Assembly: GCF_027912535.1 (NCBI RefSeq)
Contig: NZ_CP115465.1
Span: 3,080,001-3,144,000, forward strand
Direction: 5' to 3'
Source: Brevundimonas sp. NIBR11
GTDB lineage: Bacteria > Pseudomonadota > Alphaproteobacteria > Caulobacterales > Caulobacteraceae
DNA length: 64,000 nucleotides
In this document: positions 47,217 to 55,875 of the stretch, in pieces
Layout: each line of letters begins with the position of its first letter
How positions within the stretch are numbered: position 1 is the stretch's first letter
Position numbers and translations under genes: made by a program
Notes under the pieces: generated by a model
The model's database searches: none
What the model was told of the DNA's origin: nothing
Seen by the model: the letters and a program-made list of their open reading frames with translations, nothing else

Positions 47217-47587
47217 CCAAAGACCTGACCAACAGCGTGGCCTGGGGTGGCGGCATCGTCGTTCTCGCCCTGGCCTGCGCTCTCGCCCGCGCCCTCGGCT
47301 ATATCGATCAGGAGACGACGCTGCGGATCGTGCTCGGCGCGACCGGCCTGATGATCGCCTCGTTCGGCAACCGCATCCCCAAACGGTTCGTATCCGGCGC
47401 CGGAGCCCGTAAAGCCCAGCGGGTCACGGCCTGGTCGATGGTGATCAGCGGTCTCGCCTACGCCGCCGCCTTCGTCTTCTTTCCGATCGAAACGGCGGTT
47501 CCGGTCGGCGTCGGCGCGATCCTTTTGGGCATGGCGACCGCGTTCGGCTACTGCCTGTCGCTCAGGAACAAGGCAAAAACGGCCTGA
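47213..47587 (+). CDS. Membrane protein paired with the ArsR-type regulator
   Basis: 124 aa with four hydrophobic segments (about residues 10-28, 37-55, 68-88, 93-115) and a Lys-rich end. [15 protein letters not shown] in the second loop is the most distinctive part. Start overlaps the regulator stop, so they are translated together. The arrangement recalls the SdpR/SdpI pair (repressor plus membrane partner), but similarity to SdpI itself is not evident. Confidence 0.75.
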   Translation: MTKDLTNSVAWGGGIVVLALACALARALGYIDQETTLRIVLGATGLMIASFGNRIPKRFVSGAGARKAQRVTAWSMVISGLAYAAAFVFFPIETAVPVGVGAILLGMATAFGYCLSLRNKAKTA

Positions 47588-47697
47588 TCGCTGCGTCTTA
47601 CAGGAATGTAATGTTTCCGCCTTTGACGGAGGGCTTGCGACGCTCTTGTAATCCGCCCCGATCCGCGCCGCCCGGCGCGACAGGAGGGGTTTTGCGA

Positions 47698-49182
47698 ATG
47701 ATCCGTCACGCCTTGCGGGGGCCCAGCCTCGCCGTCGTCGCCTGCGCGCTCGCGCTTTCAGCCTGCGCCACTACGGACGGCCCTGCCGCCTCCGCCGATG
47801 ACGGCGCGTCCAGCCCGCCGCGCGAACGGACCCTGGCGCGCGGCCTCGACTACGCCGCCAACCCCGATCCCTATCCCTCGACCTACCAGCCCCTGCCGCG
47901 CGACAACGTCGCCATCGTCGGCGGCACGGTCCTGACCGGCACGGATCAGCGCATCGAGAACGGCATGGTCCTGATGTCGGACGGCAAGGTCGAGGCTGTC
48001 GGTCCGGCATCGACGCCCGTCCCCGCCGGCTACCGCGTCGTCGATGCGCGCGGCCGCTACGTGACCCCCGGCATCATCGACGTCCACTCCCACCTCGGCG
48101 TCTATCCGTCCCCGGGCGTGCAGGGCATGTCGGACGGCAACGAGGCGACCAGCCCGAACACCGCCCAGGTCTGGGCCGAGCATTCCCTGTGGCCCCAGGA
48201 TCCCGGATTCAACACCGCCCGGGCGGGCGGCGTCACCACCCTCCAGATCCTGCCCGGCTCGGCCAACCTGTTCGGCGGCCGGTCGGTGACTGTGCGGAAC
48301 GTCCCTTCGATCTCGATGCAGGGGATGAAATTCCCGGGCGCCCCCTACGGCGTGAAGATGGCCTGCGGCGAGAACCCGTCGCGCGTCTATGGCGGCCGCA
48401 ACCAGTCGCCGGCCACGGGCATGGGCAATGTCGCCGGCTACCGCGCCGCCTTCATCGCCGCCCAGGACTATCGCGACAAGTGGGACAAGTGGCGCGAGAC
48501 CGGTGAGGGCTCGCCCCCGACCCGCAACCTGCAGAACGAGACCCTGGCGGGCGTTCTGGACGGCTCGATCATGGTGCAGAACCACTGCTACCGCGCCGAC
48601 GAGATGATGGTGATGCTCGATATCGCCAATGAGTTCGGCTACCGCGTCACCGCCTTCCACCACGCCATCGAGGCCTACAAGATCGCGCCCCAACTGGCCG
48701 CCGCCGGCGTCTGCGCCGACATGTGGACCGGCTGGTGGGGCTTCAAGATGGAGGCGCTCGACGCGGTCGAGGAGAACGCCGCCCTCGTCGACGCCCCCGA
48801 AGGCTCCTGCGCCGTCATCCACTCCGACGACGCCCAGCTGACCCAGCGCCTCAATCAGGAGGCCGCCGCGGCCCTCGCCGCCGGTCGTCGCGCCGGGCTG
48901 AACATCAGTGACGAGCACGCCATCAGCTGGATCACCTCCAACGCCGCCCGCTCCATCGGTATCGGCGACGAAACCGGCTCGCTGGAGACCGGCAAGCGCG
49001 GCGACGTGGTGATCTGGAGCGCCAGCCCGTTCTCGATCTACGCCCGCGCCGATCAGGTCTTCATCGACGGGGCCCTGACCTTCGACCGTTTCGACCCGCG
49101 CTATCAGCCCGTGTCCGACTTCGAGCTGGGCCAGCCCGGCTTCGGCATCGCCGCCGCCAACATCGCTCCGGGAGCCCGCTGA
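47698..49182 (+). CDS. Amidohydrolase family lipoprotein
   Basis: 494 aa. The ATG at 47698 has AGGAGG 10 bp upstream and gives a lipoprotein signal (CALALSACATTDG). The amidohydrolase core has VDARGRYVTPGIIDVHSHLGVYPSP with the HxH metal motif, further His in TAFHHAIEAYK, the Asp in VIHSDDAQL, and the end ETGSLETGKRGDVVIWSASPF. It is close to imidazolonepropionase-like exported hydrolases of unknown substrate. Stop and start overlap by one base with the next gene (TGATG). Confidence 0.9.
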   Translation: MIRHALRGPSLAVVACALALSACATTDGPAASADDGASSPPRERTLARGLDYAANPDPYPSTYQPLPRDNVAIVGGTVLTGTDQRIENGMVLMSDGKVEAVGPASTPVPAGYRVVDARGRYVTPGIIDVHSHLGVYPSPGVQGMSDGNEATSPNTAQVWAEHSLWPQDPGFNTARAGGVTTLQILPGSANLFGGRSVTVRNVPSISMQGMKFPGAPYGVKMACGENPSRVYGGRNQSPATGMGNVAGYRAAFIAAQDYRDKWDKWRETGEGSPPTRNLQNETLAGVLDGSIMVQNHCYRADEMMVMLDIANEFGYRVTAFHHAIEAYKIAPQLAAAGVCADMWTGWWGFKMEALDAVEENAALVDAPEGSCAVIHSDDAQLTQRLNQEAAAALAAGRRAGLNISDEHAISWITSNAARSIGIGDETGSLETGKRGDVVIWSASPFSIYARADQVFIDGALTFDRFDPRYQPVSDFELGQPGFGIAAANIAPGAR

Positions 49183-50534
49183 TGCGCCGTCTCGCAATCG
49201 TCTCGCTGACCGCCCTCGCGCTGTCGGCCATGCCCGCTCTGGCTCAAGTGACGGCCATCACGGGCGGCCGCGTCCTGACCGGAACCTCGGTCATCGAGAA
49301 CGGCACGGTCGTCATCGACGGCGGCCGCATCGTCTCGGTCGGGACCGGCGCGGCTCCGTCCGGCGCCCGCGTCATCGATGCGCGCGGCAAGGTCGTCACC
49401 CCCGGCTTCGTCGCGGTCGATAGCGGCCTCGGCCTGACCGAGATCTCCTCGGTCGGCGGCTCGGAAGACCAGTCCAACGGCGCCAACACCATCTCGGCCT
49501 CGTTTGACGTCTCCTATGGCCTCGACCCCTGGTCCATCGCCATTCCGGTGGCGCGTCTGGGCGGCATCACCCGCGCCATCGTCGTGCCGAACCATCCCGG
49601 CGGCTCGGGCGGGCATGAGCATCAGGATGACAGCGACTTCGCCGGCGCCGGCGAGGGCGGCTTCCAGACGCCCGGCCTGTTCGCCGGCACGGCCTCGGTG
49701 ATCCATCTGGCCGCCGGGACCGACGTCCTGGTCCAGCCGCGCGTGGCCATGGTCGCCCCATTCGGCGAGGCCGGCGCGGGCGTCGCCGGCGGCGCGCGGG
49801 GCGCCGAGTTCACCCTGTTCAAGGAAACACTGGCCGAGGTGCGTCTCTATGCCCGCAACAAGGCCGCCTACGACCGCGCGGCCCTGCGTGACCTGTCGAT
49901 CTCGCGCGCCGATCTGGAGGCCCTGATCCCGGTCGCCAACGGGGAGATGCCCCTGATCGTCACCGTGCACCGCGCCGCCGATATCCAGCAGGTCCTGCGT
50001 CTCGGCCGCGAGGAAGGGGTCAAGCTGATCCTGGACGGCGCCGAGGAAGGCTGGCTGGTCGCCGCCGACATCGCCGCCGCAAACGTGCCGGTGCTGCTGA
50101 ACCCCATCTCCAACCTGCCGGGCAATCTCGAGATGCGGGCGGCGCGGATGGAAAACGCGGCGGCCTTGAACGCGGCCGGCGTGGTCATCGCCATCAAGGG
50201 CAACGAAGGTTCGGTCCACCGCGCCCGCGAGGCTCGCTACAACGCCGGCAACGCCGTCTCGCACGGCCTGCCGTTCGAGGCGGCCATCGCGGCCCTGACC
50301 GTGAACCCGGCGCGCATCTTCGGCATGGGCGGCCAGTTCGGCGAGCTGCGGGCGGGCGCGGCGGCGGATGTGGTCGTCTGGTCCGGCGATCCTCTGGAGC
50401 CTCTGTCGTCGGTGACGGCGGAGTTCATCAACGGCCAGGAACAGTCCCTGACCAGCCGCCAGATCCTGCTGCGCGATCGTTACCGCAACGGCGGCCGTGT
50501 CGGCGGGGGGATGCCGGTGGCGTACGGGCAGTAA
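49182..50534 (+). CDS. Amidohydrolase-like exported protein without the HxH metal motif
   Basis: 450 aa. Signal peptide MRRLAIVSLTALALSAMPALAQ. The ends of the fold match its neighbour (ITGGRVLTGTSVIENGTVVIDGGRIVSVG...VIDARGKVVTPGF, ELRAGAAADVVVWSGDPLEP), but where the upstream protein has DVHSH this one has AVDSGLG, and the later catalytic Asp region is IKGNEGSVH. It is therefore probably not a metal-dependent hydrolase itself. Coupled to the upstream gene by a 1-nt overlap, it may be a partner subunit. Confidence 0.88.
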   Translation: MRRLAIVSLTALALSAMPALAQVTAITGGRVLTGTSVIENGTVVIDGGRIVSVGTGAAPSGARVIDARGKVVTPGFVAVDSGLGLTEISSVGGSEDQSNGANTISASFDVSYGLDPWSIAIPVARLGGITRAIVVPNHPGGSGGHEHQDDSDFAGAGEGGFQTPGLFAGTASVIHLAAGTDVLVQPRVAMVAPFGEAGAGVAGGARGAEFTLFKETLAEVRLYARNKAAYDRAALRDLSISRADLEALIPVANGEMPLIVTVHRAADIQQVLRLGREEGVKLILDGAEEGWLVAADIAAANVPVLLNPISNLPGNLEMRAARMENAAALNAAGVVIAIKGNEGSVHRAREARYNAGNAVSHGLPFEAAIAALTVNPARIFGMGGQFGELRAGAAADVVVWSGDPLEPLSSVTAEFINGQEQSLTSRQILLRDRYRNGGRVGGGMPVAYGQ

Positions 50535-50539
50535 CAGCA

Positions 50540-50563
50540 CTCCCTCCCCCTCGGGGGAGGGAG
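50540..50563. repeat. Perfect GC hairpin overlapping the ribosome binding site of yaiI
   Basis: CTCCCTCCCCC (50540-50550) pairs perfectly with GGGGGAGGGAG (50553-50563) around TC. The right arm contains GGAGG, the only Shine-Dalgarno for the ATG at 50564. It resembles the short ends of the GC-rich elements at 28.6 and 32.2 kb. Confidence 0.85.
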
Positions 50564-51040
50564 ATGTATACCGACACCATGCCCACCCCCCGCATCTTCA
50601 TCGACGCCGACGCCTGTCCGGTGAAGGACGAGGTCTATCGCGTGGCCGAACGCTACGGGTTGAAGGTGTTCGTCGTCTCGAACGGCTGGATCAACACCCG
50701 CCGCGACGCCTTCATCGAACAGGCCGTGGTCGACGCCGGGCCTGACATCGCCGACGACTGGATCGCCGAACGCGCCGGTCCCGGCGACATCGTCATCACC
50801 CAGGACATCCCCCTGGCCGACCGCTGCCTGAAATCCGGCGCCCAGGCGCTGAAGTCGAACGGGGCCCCCTTCACGGCCGACTCCATCGGTTCGGCGCTGG
50901 CGGGGCGGATGGTGGGCGAACATCTGCGCTCCATGGGGGTCGCCACCTCCGGCCCGCCGCCGTTCGGACCCAAGGACCGCTCCGCCTTCCTCCAGGCGCT
51001 GGACCGGGCCGTCGTCATGGCCAAACGGGTCGCGCCGTGA
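50564..51040 (+). CDS. yaiI: YaiI/YqxD family (UPF0178) protein
   Basis: 158 aa. IFIDADACPVKDEVYRVAERYGLKVFVVSNGW and IADDWIAERAGPGDIVITQDIPLADRCLKSGAQALKSNGAPFT are the family signature; the Asp residues suggest a PIN/NYN-like nuclease fold. Biochemical role unknown. ATG 50564 is 3 bp from GGAGG; ATG 50579 is the other option and gives the more usual N-terminus. The arfB start overlaps its stop by 4 bp. Confidence 0.88.
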   Translation: MYTDTMPTPRIFIDADACPVKDEVYRVAERYGLKVFVVSNGWINTRRDAFIEQAVVDAGPDIADDWIAERAGPGDIVITQDIPLADRCLKSGAQALKSNGAPFTADSIGSALAGRMVGEHLRSMGVATSGPPPFGPKDRSAFLQALDRAVVMAKRVAP

Positions 51041-51438
51041 CCGTCATCCCCGAAAGCGAACTGGAGTTCCGCTTCTTCCGCGCGGGCGGTCCGGGCGGCC
51101 AGAACGTCAACAAGGTCTCGACCTCGGTTCAGATGCGGTTCGATGCGAAGAACTCGCCCTCCCTGCGCGATCCCGTCCGCGAGCGGCTGATGAAGCTGGC
51201 GGGCAGTCGGCTGACGCTCGACGGAGTCATCGCCATCACCGCCGTCCGCTATCGCACCCAGGAGCGCAACCGCGCCGACGCCATCGAGCGGCTGCAGGAA
51301 CTGGTCGACAAGGCCTCCATCGCCCCGACCTATCGCGTGCCGACCAGGCCGACCCGCGCCTCCAAGGAACGCCGCCTTCAGGCCAAGTCGGGACGGTCCG
51401 CGATCAAGAGCGGCCGCGGCAAGCCCTCGCTGGATTAG
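51037..51438 (+). CDS. arfB: Alternative ribosome-rescue factor / peptidyl-tRNA hydrolase ArfB
   Basis: 133 aa. It holds the catalytic GGQ in RAGGPGGQNVNKVSTSVQMRFD and a Lys/Arg-rich C-terminal tail (RPTRASKERRLQAKSGRSAIKSGRGK) that would enter the empty mRNA channel of stalled ribosomes. The length and lack of a codon-recognition domain distinguish it from RF1/RF2. GTG start in the overlap GTGA with yaiI. Confidence 0.93.
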   Translation: MTVIPESELEFRFFRAGGPGGQNVNKVSTSVQMRFDAKNSPSLRDPVRERLMKLAGSRLTLDGVIAITAVRYRTQERNRADAIERLQELVDKASIAPTYRVPTRPTRASKERRLQAKSGRSAIKSGRGKPSLD

Positions 51439-52166
51439 CCGGGCGCGTGGTCCATCATCTGCTGCAACGGCGTGCGCGGCAGGGTGGCCAGGGTCAGGGC
51501 GCCGTCGCGGTCGGTGTCGAGAGCGACGAACCAGCGCTCGGTCGCCTGAGCCCATTCCTGGGCGGTGACCGTCTGGTTGGTGTCGGTGTCGGCGGCCTTC
51601 ACCGGTTGCGGATAGTTGAAGAAGCCGGCGGCGGCGATGGGTCCATAGGCCAATGGACCGGTCGGTGCGCGCTGACGCTGGCGGCGTCCCGCTTCCTGCG
51701 GAGGGTTGCCCAGACCCAACTGACGGTCGCCGCCGAAGCCTTCCAGCCGGCGTCCCGGCGCTCTCGGCCCGCCCTGCATGCCGGGCAGACGCGCGCGGGC
51801 GGCGGCCAAGGCCTCCTCGTATACGGCGATCTCGTCGGGCGTCAGCCGGCCGTCGCGATCGGTGTCGAGCGCCGTGAATTGACGCCGACCGTCGGCGGTG
51901 AACTCATCGGCCGTCACGCGTCCGTCGCCGTCCGTATCGGCGCCCGAGAACCAGACAGCGACCGGCCAGGGCTCCCCCGGACGCGAGAAGAACAGCTCTC
52001 CGAACGGGCTGACGAAGAGACCGGGTCGCGGTCCCTGCGGGCCGCCGGGACCACCTGGGCCGTGCGGACCTCCGGGGCCTCGCGGACCGGGATCCGAGGC
52101 GCAGCCGGTCAGGACGACGCCGCCGAGAGCGCCCACTCCGAGGAGGATGGCGGCGATACGCTTCAT
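51435..52166 (-). CDS. EF-hand lipoprotein with Gly-Pro-rich segment
   Basis: 243 aa. A lipoprotein signal (ALGGVVLTGC) is followed by a collagen-like Gly/Pro stretch (about residues 26-48) and four EF-hand-like loops: DTDGDGRVTADEF and DTDRDGRLTPDEI close together, then DTDTNQTVTAQEW and DTDRDGALTLATL near the C-terminus. The first two look fully competent for calcium; the last lacks the final Glu. Probably an envelope calcium-binding protein. It converges with arfB, sharing TTAG. Confidence 0.85.
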   Translation of the reverse strand: MKRIAAILLGVGALGGVVLTGCASDPGPRGPGGPHGPGGPGGPQGPRPGLFVSPFGELFFSRPGEPWPVAVWFSGADTDGDGRVTADEFTADGRRQFTALDTDRDGRLTPDEIAVYEEALAAARARLPGMQGGPRAPGRRLEGFGGDRQLGLGNPPQEAGRRQRQRAPTGPLAYGPIAAAGFFNYPQPVKAADTDTNQTVTAQEWAQATERWFVALDTDRDGALTLATLPRTPLQQMMDHAPG

Positions 52167-52199
52167 GGAAAGGTCCGGGGGAGGAGGCGGGAGGGGGGG

Positions 52200-52763
52200 T
52201 CAGGCGCCGGGCGCAGCCGACGTGGCCGGCGCGGCGGCCGGATCGGACGATTCGGGAGGGGCCTCGCGGAAGCGAAGCGCGGCGACCAGACCGCCGTCCT
52301 CCAGCCCGACCTGCCACTGGGTCGCGGCGTTGTCGAAGATGACGAGGAACTGGCCCACGCCGTTGGCGGCGCCCTGAGGCTCGATCGACTGGACCGCGCC
52401 ATAGCCTCGGATAAGGCGGGAATAGTTGGGCAGCTGGGCGTTCAGCTGGGTCGCCACGCCGGGGGTGAACAGGCGCTCGTCGATGTCGGCGGCCCGGAAC
52501 TGGTCGATCACGGAGCGCAGTGCGGCTTCGGCCATCTGGGCGTCCGAGACCTGGGGCGCGGGCGCGGGTTCCGGCGCCGGCCGGGGCAGGGTCGGCGCGG
52601 CGGGCGCGTCGAAGGTGTTGGGAAGGGTGGCCGCGGCCCCGCTGGACGACGGCGCCAGCGAGCGGCTGCGGTTCAGGTCCTGCGTCGCCTGCTGGGCGAG
52701 CACGGGTCCGGCGCAGGCGGTCAGGGCGAGGACGAGGGCGGCGGTCTTGATCGAGACGGTCAT
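52200..52763 (-). CDS. Exported protein of unknown function
   Basis: 187 aa. A signal peptide (MTVSIKTAALVLALTACAGPVLAQ) is followed by a Pro/Ala-rich linker and a domain with ALRSVIDQFRAADIDERLFTPGVATQLNAQL, IRGYGAVQSIEPQG and FLVIFDNAATQWQVGLEDGGLVAALRFR, which looks like a DUF3887/NTF2-like periplasmic fold. Assignment is weak. The ATG at 52763 gives the signal peptide; the open frame upstream does not look coding. Confidence 0.75.
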   Translation of the reverse strand: MTVSIKTAALVLALTACAGPVLAQQATQDLNRSRSLAPSSSGAAATLPNTFDAPAAPTLPRPAPEPAPAPQVSDAQMAEAALRSVIDQFRAADIDERLFTPGVATQLNAQLPNYSRLIRGYGAVQSIEPQGAANGVGQFLVIFDNAATQWQVGLEDGGLVAALRFREAPPESSDPAAAPATSAAPGA

Positions 52764-52779
52764 GCGGACTCCGACGGTG

Positions 52780-54345
52780 TCAGCCCACCATCCGGGGCCA
52801 AAGCGACACAATGAGGGCGGCGGCGGACAGGCATGTTGCGGCGATGACGCAAACCGCCAGCCAGACCGGCGTCTTGACCCGTTCGACGACAACGGTCTGA
52901 GGCGCGGGCGGATCCTGCACCAGCCGAGACAGGGCGCGGGCCCCGCCCAGCAGCTCGCGCAGACCGTCGCGGACCTGGGCCCTGGGCCCGAGCTCGCGGG
53001 TGATCCACCGCTCAACCACAGGCTGGGATGCCGCCCACAGATCGTGGTCGGGGTTCAGGCGCCGCGCCACCCCCTCGACCGAGACCATGGTCTTCTGGAG
53101 CAGGATCAGCTCGGGCCGCAGGTGCATGTCGAACAAGGCCGTGATCTCGAACAGCTGGCCCAGCAGGCGGCCCATCGACACCTGCGACGCCGCCCGGCCG
53201 ATCACCGGCTCGCCCACGGCCCGCAACGCCTGGGCGAAGGCCTCGACGCTGTGATGCGGCGGCACGTAACCGGCCTCGAAATGGACCCGGGCAATGCGCG
53301 GATAGTCCCGCGTCAGGAAGCCCCACAGGATTTCGGCGAGGTATCTCCGCTCGCCCGGGTTCAGCCGGCCGATGATGCCGAAATCCACGGCCGTCAGCTC
53401 CGCCGGCGCCGAGGCGAACAGGTTTCCCTCGTGCAGGTCGGCGTGGAAGGTCCCGTAGTCTAACGCCTGAACGAGGAAGGCGCGCACCACGTTGTCGGCG
53501 AGCGTGTTGACGTCCAGCCCCGGCTGTTCAACCGCCGCCGGATCGGTCATGGGCAGGCCGGGCGCCCATTCCAGCGTCAGCACCCGCTTGCCGACCCCGT
53601 CCCAGACCACCTTGGGCGCTGACATATGGCCGCCGTCGGCGCGGGCCTTGTCCATGATGTCGTGCAGCTCGGAGGCGGCGGCGGCCTCCAGCCGCATGTC
53701 GAGTTCGAGGTACATGGATCGGGCCACGGTTTCGACGAAGGCCTCGGGCTCCAGCCGCCGCGCAGCCGGGACCATCCGGTGCACCAGACCGGCCGCCAGC
53801 CGCATGGCGTCCAGACCCTGCACCACCCGCCGCTCGACGCCGGGCCGCAGCACCTTGACCGCGACCTTGCGCCCATCGGCCAGCCAGGCGGGATGCGCCT
53901 GGGCGAGGGACGCCGCCCCGATGGGATCGCCGAAGTCGGAGAACAGGCTCTCGACCGGACGGCCCAGCGACCGCTCGATCTCGCGGCGCGCCTCTTCGGT
54001 CGGGAAGGGCGGCAGCTTGTCCTTCAACCGTCCCAGATCGCGCGCGAACTCGATGCCGAAGATGTCGGCCCGCGTCGCCATGACCTGACCGAGCTTGATC
54101 GCCACCGGGCCCAGGGTCTCGAAGGCCCGGCCCAGACGCTGGCCCGGCCGTCCGTCCCGCCCCTCGCGCCCGGCGAACAGATGGACGAGCCCGGCGGCGA
54201 GCCGCGCCCAGCCGGGCAGCAGGGGCGTGATCTCGCGCGGCATGAGGGCGTCGTGTTTCGCCAGGGCCGCGCCCCAGCGGATCAGCCGCCAGGTCGCGCC
54301 GAGGGGATCGCGCACGGGCACGGTCGGCGGGGCTGCGGGCGCCAC
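52780..54345 (-). CDS. ubiB: UbiB: ABC1/ADCK atypical kinase for ubiquinone synthesis
   Basis: 521 aa with a GTG start 20 bp after ubiE; the frame continues upstream over ubiE but that is shadow. KLGQVMATRADIFG is the family KxGQ motif, with AQAHPAWLADGRKVAVKVLRPG, HADLHEGNLF and AVDFGIIGRL as kinase-like loops, and a C-terminal pair of membrane helices (about residues 485-518). UbiB is needed for ubiquinone synthesis, probably by handling lipid intermediates. Directly downstream of ubiE. Confidence 0.94.
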   Translation of the reverse strand: MAPAAPPTVPVRDPLGATWRLIRWGAALAKHDALMPREITPLLPGWARLAAGLVHLFAGREGRDGRPGQRLGRAFETLGPVAIKLGQVMATRADIFGIEFARDLGRLKDKLPPFPTEEARREIERSLGRPVESLFSDFGDPIGAASLAQAHPAWLADGRKVAVKVLRPGVERRVVQGLDAMRLAAGLVHRMVPAARRLEPEAFVETVARSMYLELDMRLEAAAASELHDIMDKARADGGHMSAPKVVWDGVGKRVLTLEWAPGLPMTDPAAVEQPGLDVNTLADNVVRAFLVQALDYGTFHADLHEGNLFASAPAELTAVDFGIIGRLNPGERRYLAEILWGFLTRDYPRIARVHFEAGYVPPHHSVEAFAQALRAVGEPVIGRAASQVSMGRLLGQLFEITALFDMHLRPELILLQKTMVSVEGVARRLNPDHDLWAASQPVVERWITRELGPRAQVRDGLRELLGGARALSRLVQDPPAPQTVVVERVKTPVWLAVCVIAATCLSAAALIVSLWPRMVG

Positions 54346-54365
54346 GCGATATGACGGCGGAAAGC

Positions 54366-55151
54366 TCAGACCGCCCACCCGAAATGAATGGCCGCCACCC
54401 CGCCCGACAGGTTGGTCACGGCGACGCGGCTGAAGCCGGCGTCCTCGATCATGCCCTTGAAGATCGACTGGTCGGGGAAGCGGCGGATGCTCTCGACCAG
54501 ATACTGGTAGCTGTCGCGATCCTTGGCGACCCACTCGCCGATCTTCGGAATGGCGTGGAAGGACCAGGCGTCATAGGCCTTGCGGATCGCCTCGGCCGGC
54601 GGGCGCGAGAACTCCAGGCACAGGAACCGCCCGCCGGGCTTCAGCACACGCCGCGCCTCCTTCAGGGCCACCGAGATATCGGCGACGTTGCGGATGCCGA
54701 AGCTGATCGAATAGGCGTCTACCGAGGCGTCGGGGATGGGCAGGGCCATGGCGTCGCCTACGGTCCAGATCATCTCCGGCTCCCCGCCCTTGTGGACGCC
54801 CGCCAGGATCATCTCGGCATTGTAGTCCAGCACGATGACCGAGGCGTCCTCGCCCCCGCGCCGCTCCTGCGCCGCCCGCGCCATCTTCGAATAGCGCCGC
54901 GCCATGTCGCCGGTGCCGCCCGCGACATCCAGGATGGTTTCGCCCGGTCGGGGGTTCAGCTTGGCGGCCGCCGCGTCCTTCCACAGCCGGTGCACGCCCC
55001 CGCTCATCAGGTCATTCATCAGGTCGTAGTTCGACGCCACGCTGTCGAAGACGCCGCGCACCATCCGCACCTTCTCGCGCGCATCCACGTCGCGGAAACC
55101 GAAGGAGGAGGTGTCGCCCGACGAGTGCGGTCCGAATGAAGAGGCGGTCAT
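54366..55151 (-). CDS. ubiE: Demethylmenaquinone/ubiquinone C-methyltransferase UbiE
   Basis: 261 aa. SAM-binding motif [14 protein letters not shown], then [61 protein letters not shown] and [14 protein letters not shown] are canonical. Methylates the quinone ring. It is followed by ubiB on the same strand, so they form a small ubiquinone operon. Confidence 0.97.
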   Translation of the reverse strand: MTASSFGPHSSGDTSSFGFRDVDAREKVRMVRGVFDSVASNYDLMNDLMSGGVHRLWKDAAAAKLNPRPGETILDVAGGTGDMARRYSKMARAAQERRGGEDASVIVLDYNAEMILAGVHKGGEPEMIWTVGDAMALPIPDASVDAYSISFGIRNVADISVALKEARRVLKPGGRFLCLEFSRPPAEAIRKAYDAWSFHAIPKIGEWVAKDRDSYQYLVESIRRFPDQSIFKGMIEDAGFSRVAVTNLSGGVAAIHFGWAV

Positions 55152-55160
55152 GGGCGCGGT

Positions 55161-55838
55161 CTAGCCCTTCGCGGGCGCGGCGTCATCCATGCGCTTGGAC
55201 GCATCGGGATCAAGCTTCGCCAGCGCCCGATCGTACAGGCTGACGAGCCCCTCCTCGCTGGCCACGACGTCCCCCAGATGCAACTGGCCGGTGACGATGG
55301 CCGCACGGACGCCAGTGCCGTTCTCCAGCGCTGACAAGACACCCGGCGTGCCCGCGATGAAGCCGTTGCTGAGATCGGCGAGGGTCGTCTGGGCCTTGTA
55401 GATATCGGCCAGCAGAAACAGGTCTTTGATCGGCATCTCCCCCAGAAGATCGCCGGTCTCGGCGCTACGCCATACAGCGTCTCGTAACGGCGGGACATGG
55501 ATTCCGCTCTGAAAGACCTGGCCATACGCGCGCATGGCTCCCGCCTGGGTCGCTTCGCCTTCGTTCGCCTCACCGAAGACCGACCGCAGACGGCGATGGT
55601 GGGGCAGAATGGGGTCGGAGACGAGGATGGCGCGGTTGGCGCGGATTTCCTCGATGAAATAGGCCCGGACCTCGGCGACTTCCGCCGCTGTCCGGCGACG
55701 GTCGGCCCAGTCGGCCAACATCAGGGCCAGCACGACCGAGAAGACGATCAGGACGCTCTCGAACGCCGCGCGGGGCAGCCAGCGCCGCCACCGAATGACG
55801 GCCTTTCTGACGGGGTGCGGTGGCTCGGTTTCGGTCAT
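55161..55838 (-). CDS. Single-pass membrane protein of unknown function
   Basis: 225 aa. One membrane helix near the N-terminus (RAAFESVLIVFSVVLALMLADW, about residues 24-45) followed by a long helical extramembrane part. The layout (E..LIV.SV.LAL..DW and then helices) recalls a common DUF6090-like family with no known role. It ends 10 bp before ubiE. Confidence 0.7.
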   Translation of the reverse strand: MTETEPPHPVRKAVIRWRRWLPRAAFESVLIVFSVVLALMLADWADRRRTAAEVAEVRAYFIEEIRANRAILVSDPILPHHRRLRSVFGEANEGEATQAGAMRAYGQVFQSGIHVPPLRDAVWRSAETGDLLGEMPIKDLFLLADIYKAQTTLADLSNGFIAGTPGVLSALENGTGVRAAIVTGQLHLGDVVASEEGLVSLYDRALAKLDPDASKRMDDAAPAKG

Positions 55839-55875
55839 GGGGTGACCGTGCTCCGAAACGGCGACGCTGAAAAGA

